From Nostoc edaphicum CCNP1411 (GTDB lineage: Bacteria > Cyanobacteriota > Cyanobacteriia > Cyanobacteriales > Nostocaceae): DNA of 64,000 nt. The notes beneath the pieces were generated by a model, which saw only the letters and a list, made by a program, of their open reading frames with translations, was not told the DNA's origin and did no database searches. A program made the translations under genes and the position numbers. Numbering within the stretch: the first letter of the stretch is position 1; every line of letters begins with the position of its first letter. The stretch covers positions 7,401,001-7,465,000 of the forward strand of contig NZ_CP054698.1 of assembly GCF_014023275.1 (NCBI RefSeq), written 5' to 3'. This document shows positions 56,052-64,000 of the stretch, in pieces.

Positions 56052-56933
56052 TTATTTAATTGTTAGACATAGCTCTGAAATGCTGTATCTGTTTACACGC
56101 AAATTCTGTAATGACAGCAGTTCGCAAGTGTCTAAATTTCTGCTGTATTATTTAGTACGTATACTACTTGAAAATTAGAGGCAATACTTTTTAATATTCG
56201 GAACTGATGAATACTGAAGCTTAATGCTTTACCACAACATCAAACACCTAACTATAAATGTGTATTAGTTAGCAATTTGACAAGCTACTATAATTCAGAT
56301 ATTCAGTCATCAAATATCAAAATAGTTATTTCAATTCAAATACATCTTTTTATGCTGTCTCAAAGCCGGAATCAAATTTCCTCTCTGCCATCAAGATGTA
56401 AGTGTCGAATTCCTCGTAAAATTTCCAAGCAAGTACAAGCGCGTTAAATTAAGGGGGAGTATCTCCAACTTCAGCCATCACATTGAAGTTAACCATTGGA
56501 GCAAACAAATAAATACTTCCCCGATTACTATAACGGCTTACTTGCAGCCAGTTTTTAGAGTCTGCTGCTGTTGTCATCATTACGTACACAGAGAATTTAC
56601 ATATTCACTAAAGCGCCTTTATAGTGACAAAATTAGTGTGCTTTCACCATCGTAGAAGAGACTTACAAAAGTATCATCAAGAAACCGTAAAGTTTAAATG
56701 AAAAATATAAAGTTTTAGAAATAAGCGTATTTTTATAATCAGTAATTTCCTGATTTAAGATATTAATGATACTATCTATAAGTCTCTATTAATTAAATAT
56801 ATAACCCCTCAAAATCAGAGTAAATACAGATATAAAAAAGTGGACAAATATTCTATTTTTGGTGCTTTATTAGACTGTTAATTCATGATGTGGAGTAGTG
56901 CCAGTAACCTTTTTACTAGTGTTTGATAAAAAT
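56052..56933. other. 882-base decayed region
   Basis: Apart from the broken frame at 56350-56580 this AT-rich stretch shows no gene, STRR array or IS end. It looks like relic DNA between an insertion sequence and gene fragments. Confidence 0.5.
56350..56580 (-). pseudogene. Degenerate ORF with one in-frame stop
   Basis: The frame reads MMTTAADSKNWLQVSRYSNR, continues GSIYLFAPMVNFNVMAEVGD + TPP, then TAA, and goes on in the same frame FNALVLAWKFYEEFDTYILM and AERKFDSGFETA-stop. The composition after the stop is still protein-like, so this looks like a 76-codon gene or fragment with a single nonsense change. A 43-residue protein is the alternative. No family recognised. Confidence 0.35.
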
Positions 56934-57210
56934 CTACCTAAACAGTAAGACAGGAATGTGGCTGCTGCGTAGCATTTGGGCTGTATTACTCCCAATGACT
57001 AAGTGCCGAATGCGGCTGTGCCTGTAGGTTCCCATAATCAGTAAATTGATATCTTGGTTTTCTGCGTAGTTGGCTATAAACTTTTTTGGTTCGCCATGTA
57101 TTATCTGACAAATTAGTGCAAAGCCAGATGTACGTGCTTCTATTTCAGCAGTTTACAGGTGAGACATCGCTGCTTCATCTTCCTGTTTCTTTGGAGAGCA
57201 ATTTTTTTCG
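56934..57210 (-). pseudogene. Universal stress protein (UspA) C-terminal fragment
   Basis: The end reads NQDINLLIMGTYRHSRIRHL then VIGSNTAQMLRSSHIPVLLF + R-stop, the ATP-binding G-2x-G-9x-G(S/T) region typical of Usp proteins (MGTYRHSRIRHLVIGSNT). Further upstream the same frame contains EDEAAMSHL, a TAA stop, and TAEIEARTSGFALICQII. The N-terminal half is missing and there is one internal stop, so it is a relic. Confidence 0.7.
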
Positions 57211-57246
57211 GGGGAGATGGGGCTGGCCATCCGGTAAGATGACCAA

Positions 57247-57453
57247 ATGTCCAAATATGAGCAACTTGTCATCTACCAGCTTCATATTTTTATCTTGGGC
57301 ATCAGCCCCATGATTTGGCGTAGAGTCAAAATCCGCAGCGACAGCACAATCGCTGATTTACACTACATCATCCAGATAGCAATCGGATGGGCAGATTCCC
57401 ACTTACATCGTTTCATAATCTTGGTGGGGATCAACAACTGCCTAAAATTATAG
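57247..57453 (+). pseudogene. pRiA4b ORF-3-like protein, N-terminal fragment
   Basis: MSKYEQLVIYQLHIFILGIS then PMIWRRVKIRSDSTIADLHY and IIQIAIGWADSHLHRF match the start of the plasmid pRiA4b ORF-3 family (usually 170 residues or more). After HLHRF the sequence loses likeness and stops at 57451-57453, seven bases before a solitary copy of the MITE end ACTTTTCAAACATCCT. It is a truncated gene, possibly cut by a repeat insertion. Confidence 0.65.
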
Positions 57454-57459
57454 CCAACC

Positions 57460-57475
57460 ACTTTTCAAACATCCT
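57460..57475. repeat. Solitary MITE end
   Basis: ACTTTTCAAACATCCT is identical to the right end of the element at 27541-27702. No partner end is visible within a few hundred bases. Confidence 0.5.
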
Positions 57476-57481
57476 GCAATA

Positions 57482-58249
57482 TTAATCCTCAGTTATCAAC
57501 TTTCTTTCTTCAGGGAGTAAGGTAGTTTCATCTTTAAGGCGATCGCTATCGAGGGATTTAGCTTGAGTTCTATAGGGTTTGATAATTAGACTGACGCCAA
57601 TTGTCCAACCTAATGCAACCATCCAACCTGCGAGAATGTCACTGGGAAAATGAACGCCCAGATAGATACGACACCACGCAATAGCTATGATGTATAAGCT
57701 ACCCAATAGGAGAACCAGCAAGCGCCAGGAACTAGCCCAAGTGAAGAATAGCAAAATTGCTACCAAAGTTATACTCGTCATGGCATGAGCACTGGGAAAT
57801 GAAAAACTATACTCAGGTGCAATGGAATGCCACAATTGTGGACGCACTCGATGCATTAATTCCTTTGCTGTGCGGTTGATGATCACACTTCCCAATGAGG
57901 CGGTGAGTAAATAAGTTAGCGATCGCCAGCGTTTTTGACGTAGTAGTATTATTGCGATCGCACCTAAAATCGGTATCGCTGTCCAAGGCAATCCAATTGT
58001 AGCTAGCGTCACGGCTAAAAAATCAAGCTGTGGGTTGGCTGTAGAATGAACTGCTAACAAAATAGGCACATCCCACGGAAAGCCTGCTTCATTCTCCCAT
58101 ATCTTCGCTGTCAGGATTTCAAAGACCTGCAAAGGTAAATATACTCCGATTAAGAGGAGTAAGAGCGATCGCCAACGAGCAATCAACAGATTTTTGAGAA
58201 AAGAAAGCGGCGACTGACTCTCTTTATTCGCTATTTTCCCTTTTTCCAT
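57482..58249 (-). CDS. PAP2-family membrane phosphatase
   Basis: The 255-residue membrane protein carries the PAP2 motifs: K-x6-RP (KELMHRVRPQ), PSAH (SFPSAHAMTS) and SR/CR-x5-H (CRIYLGVHFPSDILAG). It has about six membrane helices. Relatives dephosphorylate phosphatidate, undecaprenyl diphosphate or similar lipids. The gene stands alone with a 35-base gap to the upstream zinc-ribbon gene on the same strand, so they may be co-transcribed. Confidence 0.88.
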   Translation of the reverse strand: MEKGKIANKESQSPLSFLKNLLIARWRSLLLLLIGVYLPLQVFEILTAKIWENEAGFPWDVPILLAVHSTANPQLDFLAVTLATIGLPWTAIPILGAIAIILLRQKRWRSLTYLLTASLGSVIINRTAKELMHRVRPQLWHSIAPEYSFSFPSAHAMTSITLVAILLFFTWASSWRLLVLLLGSLYIIAIAWCRIYLGVHFPSDILAGWMVALGWTIGVSLIIKPYRTQAKSLDSDRLKDETTLLPEERKLITED

Positions 58250-58284
58250 ATCTAAATTAAAAGACTGAACAACGACTTCACTGA

Positions 58285-59526
58285 TTACAAATTACTGGAA
58301 TCTTGAAAAGTTCCACAATGTTTACAGTATGACAAATGTTTATAAGTAAGATTATGACAGTTTTGGCATTCAATGTCCTGATAATAACCACAGTGCGGAC
58401 AGTAAGTATCAAGATGTCGAATTTTCTTGGCACAATTGACACAGCGTGACTTTTGAACTCTGCTAGCTGCTTGGACTTTAGGATTAAATACAAATTTTTG
58501 AAAAAACTGAATAATTCCAAAACCAATAATTGGAATCAGCAAGATGTAAATATAATTGATTAGAAAAAGTAACCCACCAAAAAGGGCACTAATTATATCA
58601 AAGAAAAATTTAAATATTGCACCTATTTGAAGAAATTCAAATATTTTAACGATTAGTGGGATAAAAAATATAACTAGCAAATGCCAGCTAATTAGAGAGA
58701 TAAGTCCATATCCTCTTCCTTGGGCAAATTTGTGAACTGATAAGGCAATGATAATCAGCGGTAGAAGAAAGAGAGACTGAAAAGCAAGCTGGATACTTGG
58801 ATACCAAAATGACGCTTGCTGATAGCCTTTGTCAATTTCTCGGAATTGATTGTCATTTTTAAGAAAAGCTATAAAACTAATACTTTCCGGTTTGGCAAGA
58901 AGTTCATTTTTAAGAGTAGAAATTTCTTGTTTAAGGGTAGAAATTTGGCGATTATTTTGTTCTAATCTCTGTTTAGCTTTTTCAGCACTGACTTGATTAA
59001 TTGATTGTTCACGACCCTGACCTGCAATTTTTTCTAAAAGCGTTGAGTCATATTGGGATTTAATAGTGCTATTGGCTTGTTCAAGGGTACTGATTTTAGC
59101 TTGTCTCTGATCAATAGTTTTGATGATTTGCTGCTTTTCAGGATTGTTAATTTTATCTTTGTAGTCTGCATATTGCAAGCACGTTGTAGAAACCTTACCC
59201 AGATGACCTGCTTCAGCTTGTTGATAGTTTTGCTGAAAACTCTGTTGATTGTTTATGTTATATGGCAATGAAAGTTTAACAATTTCATAGTCTTTATCTT
59301 GAGTGGTTTTTGCTCGGTAATTTTGCCACTCTGAATAACATGGATAAGCCTCAGTTGGGCTGATATGCCATCTGCTAATATCATCGAGTCCAGTAAAAAC
59401 ATTAATTAAGATAAAAATATCAATTATAATAACGACTATCAAACTCACCTTATTTAGTGGTTCGTTGTTAATTTTCCTTGATTTACTGAAAAACTGACTC
59501 AAAAGACGCCGAATTCTAGCAAACAT
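58285..59526 (-). CDS. Membrane protein with coiled coil and C-terminal double zinc ribbon
   Basis: The start at 59526 (MFARIRRLLSQFFSKSRKIN) gives about 413 residues; the frame is open 28 codons more. A first membrane helix (VSLIVVIIIDIFILINVFTG) is followed by a coiled coil (about 140-235: QAKISTLEQANSTIKSQYDS, NRQISTLKQEISTLKNELLA). Several more helices follow, and then two zinc ribbons at the end: CVNCAKK…CPHCGYY and CQNCHNL…CKHCGTF. No family name is known to me. The layout suggests a membrane sensor or scaffold. Confidence 0.75.
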   Translation of the reverse strand: MFARIRRLLSQFFSKSRKINNEPLNKVSLIVVIIIDIFILINVFTGLDDISRWHISPTEAYPCYSEWQNYRAKTTQDKDYEIVKLSLPYNINNQQSFQQNYQQAEAGHLGKVSTTCLQYADYKDKINNPEKQQIIKTIDQRQAKISTLEQANSTIKSQYDSTLLEKIAGQGREQSINQVSAEKAKQRLEQNNRQISTLKQEISTLKNELLAKPESISFIAFLKNDNQFREIDKGYQQASFWYPSIQLAFQSLFLLPLIIIALSVHKFAQGRGYGLISLISWHLLVIFFIPLIVKIFEFLQIGAIFKFFFDIISALFGGLLFLINYIYILLIPIIGFGIIQFFQKFVFNPKVQAASRVQKSRCVNCAKKIRHLDTYCPHCGYYQDIECQNCHNLTYKHLSYCKHCGTFQDSSNL

Positions 59527-59640
59527 ATTTTTTTGAATAAATTGAAGTGTAATCCGAATTAATTTTATATGATCGGTAGTGAATAGCCAGGTAAAAATAC
59601 ATCTATTCATCTGAAGATTTATTAATTACTGACTTTTGAG

Positions 59641-59683
59641 AAATAAAATCCCCGACTTATTTGAGAAGTCGGGGATTTTATTT
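59641..59683. terminator. Perfect 18-bp stem terminator
   Basis: AAATAAAATCCCCGACTT (59641-59658) and AAGTCGGGGATTTTATTT (59666-59683) are exactly complementary with a 7-base loop. With GC core and A/T flanks on both sides it is a strong bidirectional intrinsic terminator, closing the peroxiredoxin transcript. Confidence 0.85.
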
Positions 59684-59769
59684 CAATTCTTACAAATCAG
59701 GCTGCGGTCAAAATAGCATGACTTCATCTGAAGTTGATATAGGTGACATCTGTGTGCGCCCACTGAAAC

Positions 59770-60504
59770 CTATTTGGCAGCAAAGTAGGCTTCTAATGCC
59801 TCAGAACCACCAATTAATTTACCATCGATAAAGACTTGGGGAACTGTTGTCGCACCTGTAACTGCTCGTAAAGACCTTGTGGTGATATCCTTACCCAAGG
59901 TAATTTCTTCGTAGTTAATGCCATGTTCCTTGAGCATTGCCTTCGCACTAGCACAGAAGGGACAACCTACTTTCGCAAACAGGGAAACTATTTCCGGCTT
60001 CACTGCTTGGGGGTTGAGATATCTGAGCATTGTTTCAGCATCGGACACCTTAAAGGGATCTCCTGGCTCATCTGGCTCAATAAACATTTGGTTAATGACA
60101 CCATCTTTCACCAGCATTGAGTAGCGCCACGATCGCTTCCCAAACCCCAAGTCTGATTTATCTACCAGCATACCCATCCCTTCAGTAAATTCACCATTAC
60201 CATCAGGGATTAGTGTGATATTTTCTGCTTCTTGATCCTTTGCCCACTCGTTCATCACAAAGGCATCATTGACAGAAATACAGATAATGTCATCGACACC
60301 ATTTTCTTTGAAAACTCCAGCCAACTCGTTATAGCCAGGGAGATGAGTTGATGAACAAGTCGGAGTATAAGCACCTGGTAAAGAGAAGACAACCACTGTC
60401 TTATCAGCAAACAATTCATCGGTTGTCACATCTACCCACTGGTTGTCCAGACGAGTATGAAAAGTGACATTGGGAACTCTTTGTCCTCGGCGATTGGGGA
60501 ACAT
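59770..60504 (-). CDS. Peroxiredoxin-glutaredoxin hybrid (Prx5-Grx)
   Basis: The 244-residue protein joins a Prx5-type peroxiredoxin (residues 1-165; peroxidatic Cys50 in [18 protein letters not shown]) to a glutaredoxin (residues about 170-244; [14 protein letters not shown] with Cys181 and Cys184, [16 protein letters not shown]). The hybrid reduces peroxides with glutathione without separate Grx. It is flanked by the hydrolase and epimerase genes and, further on, a glutathione peroxidase, so this corner of the window holds two thiol peroxidases. Confidence 0.95.
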   Translation of the reverse strand: MFPNRRGQRVPNVTFHTRLDNQWVDVTTDELFADKTVVVFSLPGAYTPTCSSTHLPGYNELAGVFKENGVDDIICISVNDAFVMNEWAKDQEAENITLIPDGNGEFTEGMGMLVDKSDLGFGKRSWRYSMLVKDGVINQMFIEPDEPGDPFKVSDAETMLRYLNPQAVKPEIVSLFAKVGCPFCASAKAMLKEHGINYEEITLGKDITTRSLRAVTGATTVPQVFIDGKLIGGSEALEAYFAAK

Positions 60505-60581
60505 AATTTTGCTTGCCTTTAGTAATCAATTCCAGTCATAACCTATCACGGGAGAACTGGTATGATCTAACTATCAATTAG

Positions 60582-61511
60582 CTAAGAAACTTCATTAATA
60601 AAGGTCGCGATCGCAGCTACAAATTCCGCAGTTGATTCATAGGGTAAAACATTCCGCCCATTTATTTTTATACCTCGACCTTGAGGCAAACAAGCGAGGT
60701 AATGGGCCAAGCGTTCATCTGGCGTTTCTTTTTTATTGTCTTGGCTAATACTCGATGCAGTTTCTCCCATAACCGCTAATGTTGGTTGCCCAATAGAGGC
60801 GATAGAACTAGTATAATCATCTCGCCAAAATCCTGCTAAAAAAGAAAATACTGCATGGCGACTAGCAAGATTTTCTGCACCTGCAATCAATGTATTCAAC
60901 CATTCTGCATCCACAGCATTCTCAGAAGCAAAGAGTTGACGAGTTGAAAAAGAACGCAAAAATGTTTGGGTGCGTGCATAGCGATAAAAAGCACTCCCAA
61001 AAGGCGAATCTAACACATTCCAAAGGAATTTTTCCTGCCATTCTGGTGGTTTATTTGTCATCAAATCCCACGCTGGCGGCCCAGAAAGTACCAGTCCGGC
61101 AATTAAATTTGATTCCTTTTGGACTAATTGGATAGCAACTGGTAATAAAGCACCTTGTACTACTACAATGACAGGTCTTTGCACTACTGTTTGTAAAAAG
61201 TACTGCAACTGTTCTGCCCAATCACTAGGAGTGTAAGCTACATGAGGCATATCACTTTCACCACATCCTAGTAAATCAGGATTGTAAATTGAATTACGCT
61301 GACCTTTATCATACCATTCGCGACAAAATCGCTGCCAAAATTGCCGCGACAATCCGACGCCAATTGGATGAATTAACAGTAAAGGAACGCCTTCAGATGT
61401 TGTATTAATTGGTTGATGAACTTCGTAGGCGCAACGATAATTCTGCCAACTGTAAAACTGGCTAGGAGATGCTGTCAAATTTGTTGTGTTCGCTACAGCA
61501 GATGGTTGCAT
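60582..61511 (-). CDS. Alpha/beta hydrolase-fold protein lacking the usual nucleophile Ser
   Basis: The 309-residue protein has the fold's LLLIHPIGVGLSRQFWQRFC (oxyanion HP/G region) and IYNPDLLGCGESDMP. At the nucleophile elbow it reads VVVVQGALLPVAI where active enzymes have G-x-S-x-G, so the Ser appears replaced by Ala. It may be a non-catalytic or differently acting member. It is 22 bases downstream of the epimerase gene on the same strand, probably one transcript. Confidence 0.75.
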   Translation of the reverse strand: MQPSAVANTTNLTASPSQFYSWQNYRCAYEVHQPINTTSEGVPLLLIHPIGVGLSRQFWQRFCREWYDKGQRNSIYNPDLLGCGESDMPHVAYTPSDWAEQLQYFLQTVVQRPVIVVVQGALLPVAIQLVQKESNLIAGLVLSGPPAWDLMTNKPPEWQEKFLWNVLDSPFGSAFYRYARTQTFLRSFSTRQLFASENAVDAEWLNTLIAGAENLASRHAVFSFLAGFWRDDYTSSIASIGQPTLAVMGETASSISQDNKKETPDERLAHYLACLPQGRGIKINGRNVLPYESTAEFVAAIATFINEVS

Positions 61512-61533
61512 AATTCCTAGTGGTTAATACTTC

Positions 61534-62358
61534 CTAAAAAATTATCTGTGGATGAATGAACTGGTATCCAGCCTCTTTGAGCTTTTCATTCGATACCCAA
61601 GCATTATATGGGCGGGTACTCTTGACAGAAGTATCCCATTTTACTTTGGGTAAATTATGTTTTTCAAATAAGCTATCTAACAATTCTCGGCTAGTGAGAT
61701 GTGCATCATCTACTAGATTATAAATCCCTTGTAACCGACGTTGACGGGCAAATTCTATTGCACCAACAATATCATCTAGATGAATCCAATTTGTGGTATC
61801 TTCGCCATTGCCAGGACGGACTGTATCAGAATATCTACTAAATATTTTCACTAGTTCTCTACCAGTCCCATAAATTCCTCCTAAGCGGAAGATACAAACA
61901 CGGAGATTTTCGTTAGATGCTGATAGCAAAACATCCTCTGTTTTCCGGAGGATTTGTGCATTTAAGTTAGCCGGTGCAAGTGGCGTTTCTTCATCTACCC
62001 ATACACCATTTCTGTCACCATACACAGCATAACTCCCTGTGTATATTAATTGTTTTACACTTTGAATTTGCTGCAAGGATGAAACTAAAGTCTGGGCAGT
62101 TTGTAGATAAGTTTCTTCATAAACTTCTCCACCTTTTGCACCAACACTCAAAAGGACAACATCTTGATTGTGCAAAACTGATTTTAGACTATCTAAGTTA
62201 TTCCCATAGGTAACTACAACTCTTTGGGATACTGATTGTAATGTAGGGACACGCTCAGGGGAAGTTGTGGTTACACTAACAACAAAATTCATATTTTGAT
62301 GCCAGTATTGAGCAACTTTATAACCAACATAACCACAACCAATGATTGCAACGTTCAT
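61534..62358 (-). CDS. NAD-dependent epimerase/YeeZ-like SDR protein
   Basis: The 274-residue protein starts MNVAIIGCGYVGYKVAQYWH, an atypical Rossmann motif GCGYVGYKVA, and continues with LIYTGSYAVYGDRNGVWVDE and CIFRLGGIYGTGRELVKIF, as in atypical extended SDRs of the YeeZ kind. A Tyr/Lys catalytic pair is not clear. Substrate unknown. It precedes the hydrolase-fold gene closely. Confidence 0.8.
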   Translation of the reverse strand: MNVAIIGCGYVGYKVAQYWHQNMNFVVSVTTTSPERVPTLQSVSQRVVVTYGNNLDSLKSVLHNQDVVLLSVGAKGGEVYEETYLQTAQTLVSSLQQIQSVKQLIYTGSYAVYGDRNGVWVDEETPLAPANLNAQILRKTEDVLLSASNENLRVCIFRLGGIYGTGRELVKIFSRYSDTVRPGNGEDTTNWIHLDDIVGAIEFARQRRLQGIYNLVDDAHLTSRELLDSLFEKHNLPKVKWDTSVKSTRPYNAWVSNEKLKEAGYQFIHPQIIF

Positions 62359-62481
62359 GACAAATTAAACACAAATAAATTAAACTACTCATTGAGACAA
62401 TATTCTCAATTAAAGAACTGGACGTCAATCAATTTAACAGTCCAGAACTAACAGTCAATAGTTAATAGTACAAAAATTTTT

Positions 62482-62506
62482 ACCTAATGACTAATGACTA
62501 ATGACT
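62482..62506. repeat. Short TGACTAA heptamer array
   Basis: Three tandem copies of ATGACTA follow the glutathione peroxidase stop (minus strand). Confidence 0.6.
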
Positions 62507-62990
62507 ATTTTGCTAATTCTTTCTCAATTGCGGCAATTATCTCTGGTGAATTTGGCTGGACGCTACTATTAAATCGAGCTACTACTTCACCTTGTTTATT
62601 AACTAAAAATTTTTCAAAGTTCCAAGCAACAGTTCCCGTTGGCTCAACTGCTTTGGTAAGTCGTTCATAAAGTGGATGCTGCTGTGAGCCTTTGGCATGA
62701 ACTTTATCGAATAGTTCAAAGCTAACGCCATATTTACTTGTGCAGAATTGCACAATTTCTTCATTGCTTCCTGGTTCCTGCGCTCCAAAATCGTTACAAG
62801 GGAATCCTAAAATACGTAATCCTGTTTCCCCATACTTCTGGTTCAACTTTTCTAACCCCTCATATTGAGAAGTATAACCGCAGTAGGAAGCCACATTCAC
62901 AATTAAGAGTACCTTCCCAGTGTAGTCGTTTAATTGCTTGTCCTCACCATTGATGGTCTTAACTGCAATGTCTGAAATTGTGTTGCTCAT
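62505..62990 (-). CDS. Glutathione peroxidase family protein
   Basis: The 161-residue protein has all family landmarks: NVASYCGYTSQYEGLEKL (peroxidatic Cys37 in place of selenocysteine), GFPCNDFGAQEPGS (Gln, resolving Cys candidate) and VAWNFEKFLVNKQGEVVARF (Trp, Asn). It reduces hydroperoxides with thioredoxin or NADPH-linked donors in cyanobacteria. Start and length are canonical. Confidence 0.94.
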   Translation of the reverse strand: MSNTISDIAVKTINGEDKQLNDYTGKVLLIVNVASYCGYTSQYEGLEKLNQKYGETGLRILGFPCNDFGAQEPGSNEEIVQFCTSKYGVSFELFDKVHAKGSQQHPLYERLTKAVEPTGTVAWNFEKFLVNKQGEVVARFNSSVQPNSPEIIAAIEKELAK

Positions 62991-63843
62991 CTTGAATCTG
63001 ATTTATAGGGAATATTGCCAAGTCTCCCATATTACAGGTACTCTAAACCCGGTTTGTTTAAGGAATTTAGGTTTGTTAGGCTTGTTACCCATACGATTCT
63101 GTTTAACTCAGGCTACAAGGTTGTATGGGAGTTTCGATAGATGGTTCCCTTACTGATTGCTACTCGATTAGGCGATGTCTAAGAATCAGCCAGGAGGCGG
63201 AGTGCCTCTACTCAACAGGTACACCCGAACAATTAAAATAGCGATCGCCTGTGATGACTCTTCTATAAATACCTCGACTAATGATCTCTCAGGATATGTT
63301 TTAGAAATCTGCGTTGCTTTTAATACAAACCTTTTCTCGCAGAGATGAATTAGGAGAATTATTGGTTTTCAACGTATCTTTAAAGTAACAAGTAATTAAC
63401 TTTTTGTATAAAAAGTTAATTGTATGTATCATTGTCCGATGCTGATATCGGAAAATACTTAGCCATAAAGGATATAGTCGCTTGTTTTGTTCTATCAGCA
63501 GCTATCCTTGATCAGAGAATTAAAAAAAATGTATTCTGCGATACAGTTTTTTGGTTTAAGTAAATAGACAATCAATCAAATTTATCCGTTTAGGCATAAA
63601 TTTACCAAAGTGAAACAAGAAGTAGTCTCATAGTTTCTGTGAATGAATGTTTATGTTTTTTTATCAGAGTTTTTGATATTAGAAAAAGTTGGTTACTAGA
63701 AAAATAACTGACACATACAATGAGATAATTATTGACCAAAGGTGTTTGCTAAAATCTTACTTGGTCAATCTAATTAAGTTAATTGATTTTGCTAAGTCTA
63801 TTACCAACATCAATTACCGCTTTTCCAGCAGGAAAAAGTAGCA
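62991..63843. other. 853-base leader region before the ammonium-transporter-like gene
   Basis: A perfect inverted repeat AATTAACTTTTT-GTAT-AAAAAGTTAATT lies at 63394-63421. I looked for GTA-N8-TAC NtcA sites in the last 500 bases and found none exact. The remainder is AT-rich and has no convincing ORF. Confidence 0.5.
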
Positions 63844-64000
63844 ATGAGTAAGCATATTCGACCCTGGTATCGCCTACTGGCGCTAGCGATCGCTTCAATG
63901 GTGTTCGCAGTTTTTGCCCCTACAACTGTACAGGCGGTAGATCCTCCCACTGTTCAGTCTTTATCTGAAACTACAACGAAACTGCAAATTTCCATTGATA
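63844..64000 (+). CDS. amt: Probable ammonium transporter (5' part)
   Basis: The first 52 codons read MSKHIRPWYRLLALAIASMV, FAVFAPTTVQAVDPPTVQSL and SETTTKLQISID, ending at the window edge. It has a signal peptide (cleavage near VQA), then a segment ending in KLQISID, the approach to the first helix in Amt proteins (…ISIDTLWVL… in relatives). An AGGAAAA lies before the ATG. The identification rests on this short start, so another exported protein remains possible. Confidence 0.5.
   Translation, partial: MSKHIRPWYRLLALAIASMVFAVFAPTTVQAVDPPTVQSLSETTTKLQISID

Noticed and set aside
57086..57313. ORF of 75 codons between the Usp and pRiA4b relics
   Set aside because: It runs antisense to the Usp frame and in another frame of the pRiA4b fragment; no protein likeness.
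62991..63843. tRNA gene or NtcA box before the amt-like gene
   Set aside because: No tRNA-like TPsiC arm or acceptor pairing was seen, and no exact GTA-N8-TAC lies in the last 500 bases.

Overview
The window comes from a filamentous, heterocyst-forming cyanobacterium of the Nostoc type. Evidence is the very frequent palindrome GCGATCGC (HIP1), many short tandem heptamer-type repeats (STRR: GGGGAAT, GGGGCAT, TGAGTGC, TGACCAA and similar), cyanobacterial genes (petC-petA, DUF3067, pilB-pilT-pilC, susA, ferredoxin-dependent nirA, narB/narM) and a small protein resembling the HetP heterocyst-commitment family. No rRNA, tRNA or CRISPR array was found.

Layout. 1-3.8 kb (minus): type IV pilus motor genes pilB, pilT and the start of pilC. 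4.2-10.6 kb (plus): chaperone genes grpE, dnaK and dnaJ, then a TusA-like protein and the GTPase rsgA, the last three joined by 4-base or shorter overlaps. A decayed stretch follows (Uma2 pseudogene plus a degenerate second copy of the rsgA tail). 11.4-13 kb: GH57 branching enzyme. 13-14.7 kb: Uma2 and small unknown genes. 14.8-16.5 kb: petC-petA. 16.8-18.4 kb: DUF3067, CsaA-like and tatC. 19-30.3 kb: an SDR enzyme, a CBS/multi-PAS hybrid histidine kinase, a DUF442-type phosphatase, the HetP-like gene and sucrose synthase. 30.5-33.5 kb: a GH65 phosphorylase fused to beta-phosphoglucomutase.

33.6-48.6 kb is the nitrate assimilation island. On the minus strand run nirA, nrtA, nrtB, nrtC, nrtD, nrtP, narB, psiE-like and narM. 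Divergently on the plus strand are a Rieske lipoprotein and a HEAT-repeat protein (probable NirB). A textbook NtcA promoter (GTA-N8-TAC, 22 bases, TAAGTT) points at nirA. The cluster carries both an ABC nitrate transporter and an MFS nitrate permease, normally alternatives. Nitrate would enter by either route, be reduced by NarB (helped by NarM) to nitrite, and by NirA (helped by NirB) to ammonium. A probable ammonium transporter begins at the right edge.

48.8-57.5 kb is accessory and decaying. It holds two unknown membrane/hydrolase genes, an IS701-type element (TIRs and TTAG target duplication visible), a secreted protein, a hexapeptide acyltransferase, an IS4-type element (9-bp target duplication visible) and fragments of a universal stress protein and a pRiA4b ORF-3-like gene. 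57.5-63 kb (minus): PAP2 phosphatase, a zinc-ribbon membrane protein, a peroxiredoxin-glutaredoxin fusion, an alpha/beta hydrolase-fold protein, an epimerase-like protein and a glutathione peroxidase.

The most distinctive signals are: STRR repeats inserted in frame inside four conserved enzymes (rsgA, the GH65-PGM fusion, narB, nirA); nested palindromic MITE-like elements; the double nitrate transporter operon; and transposase frameshifts that all fall in A-homopolymers.
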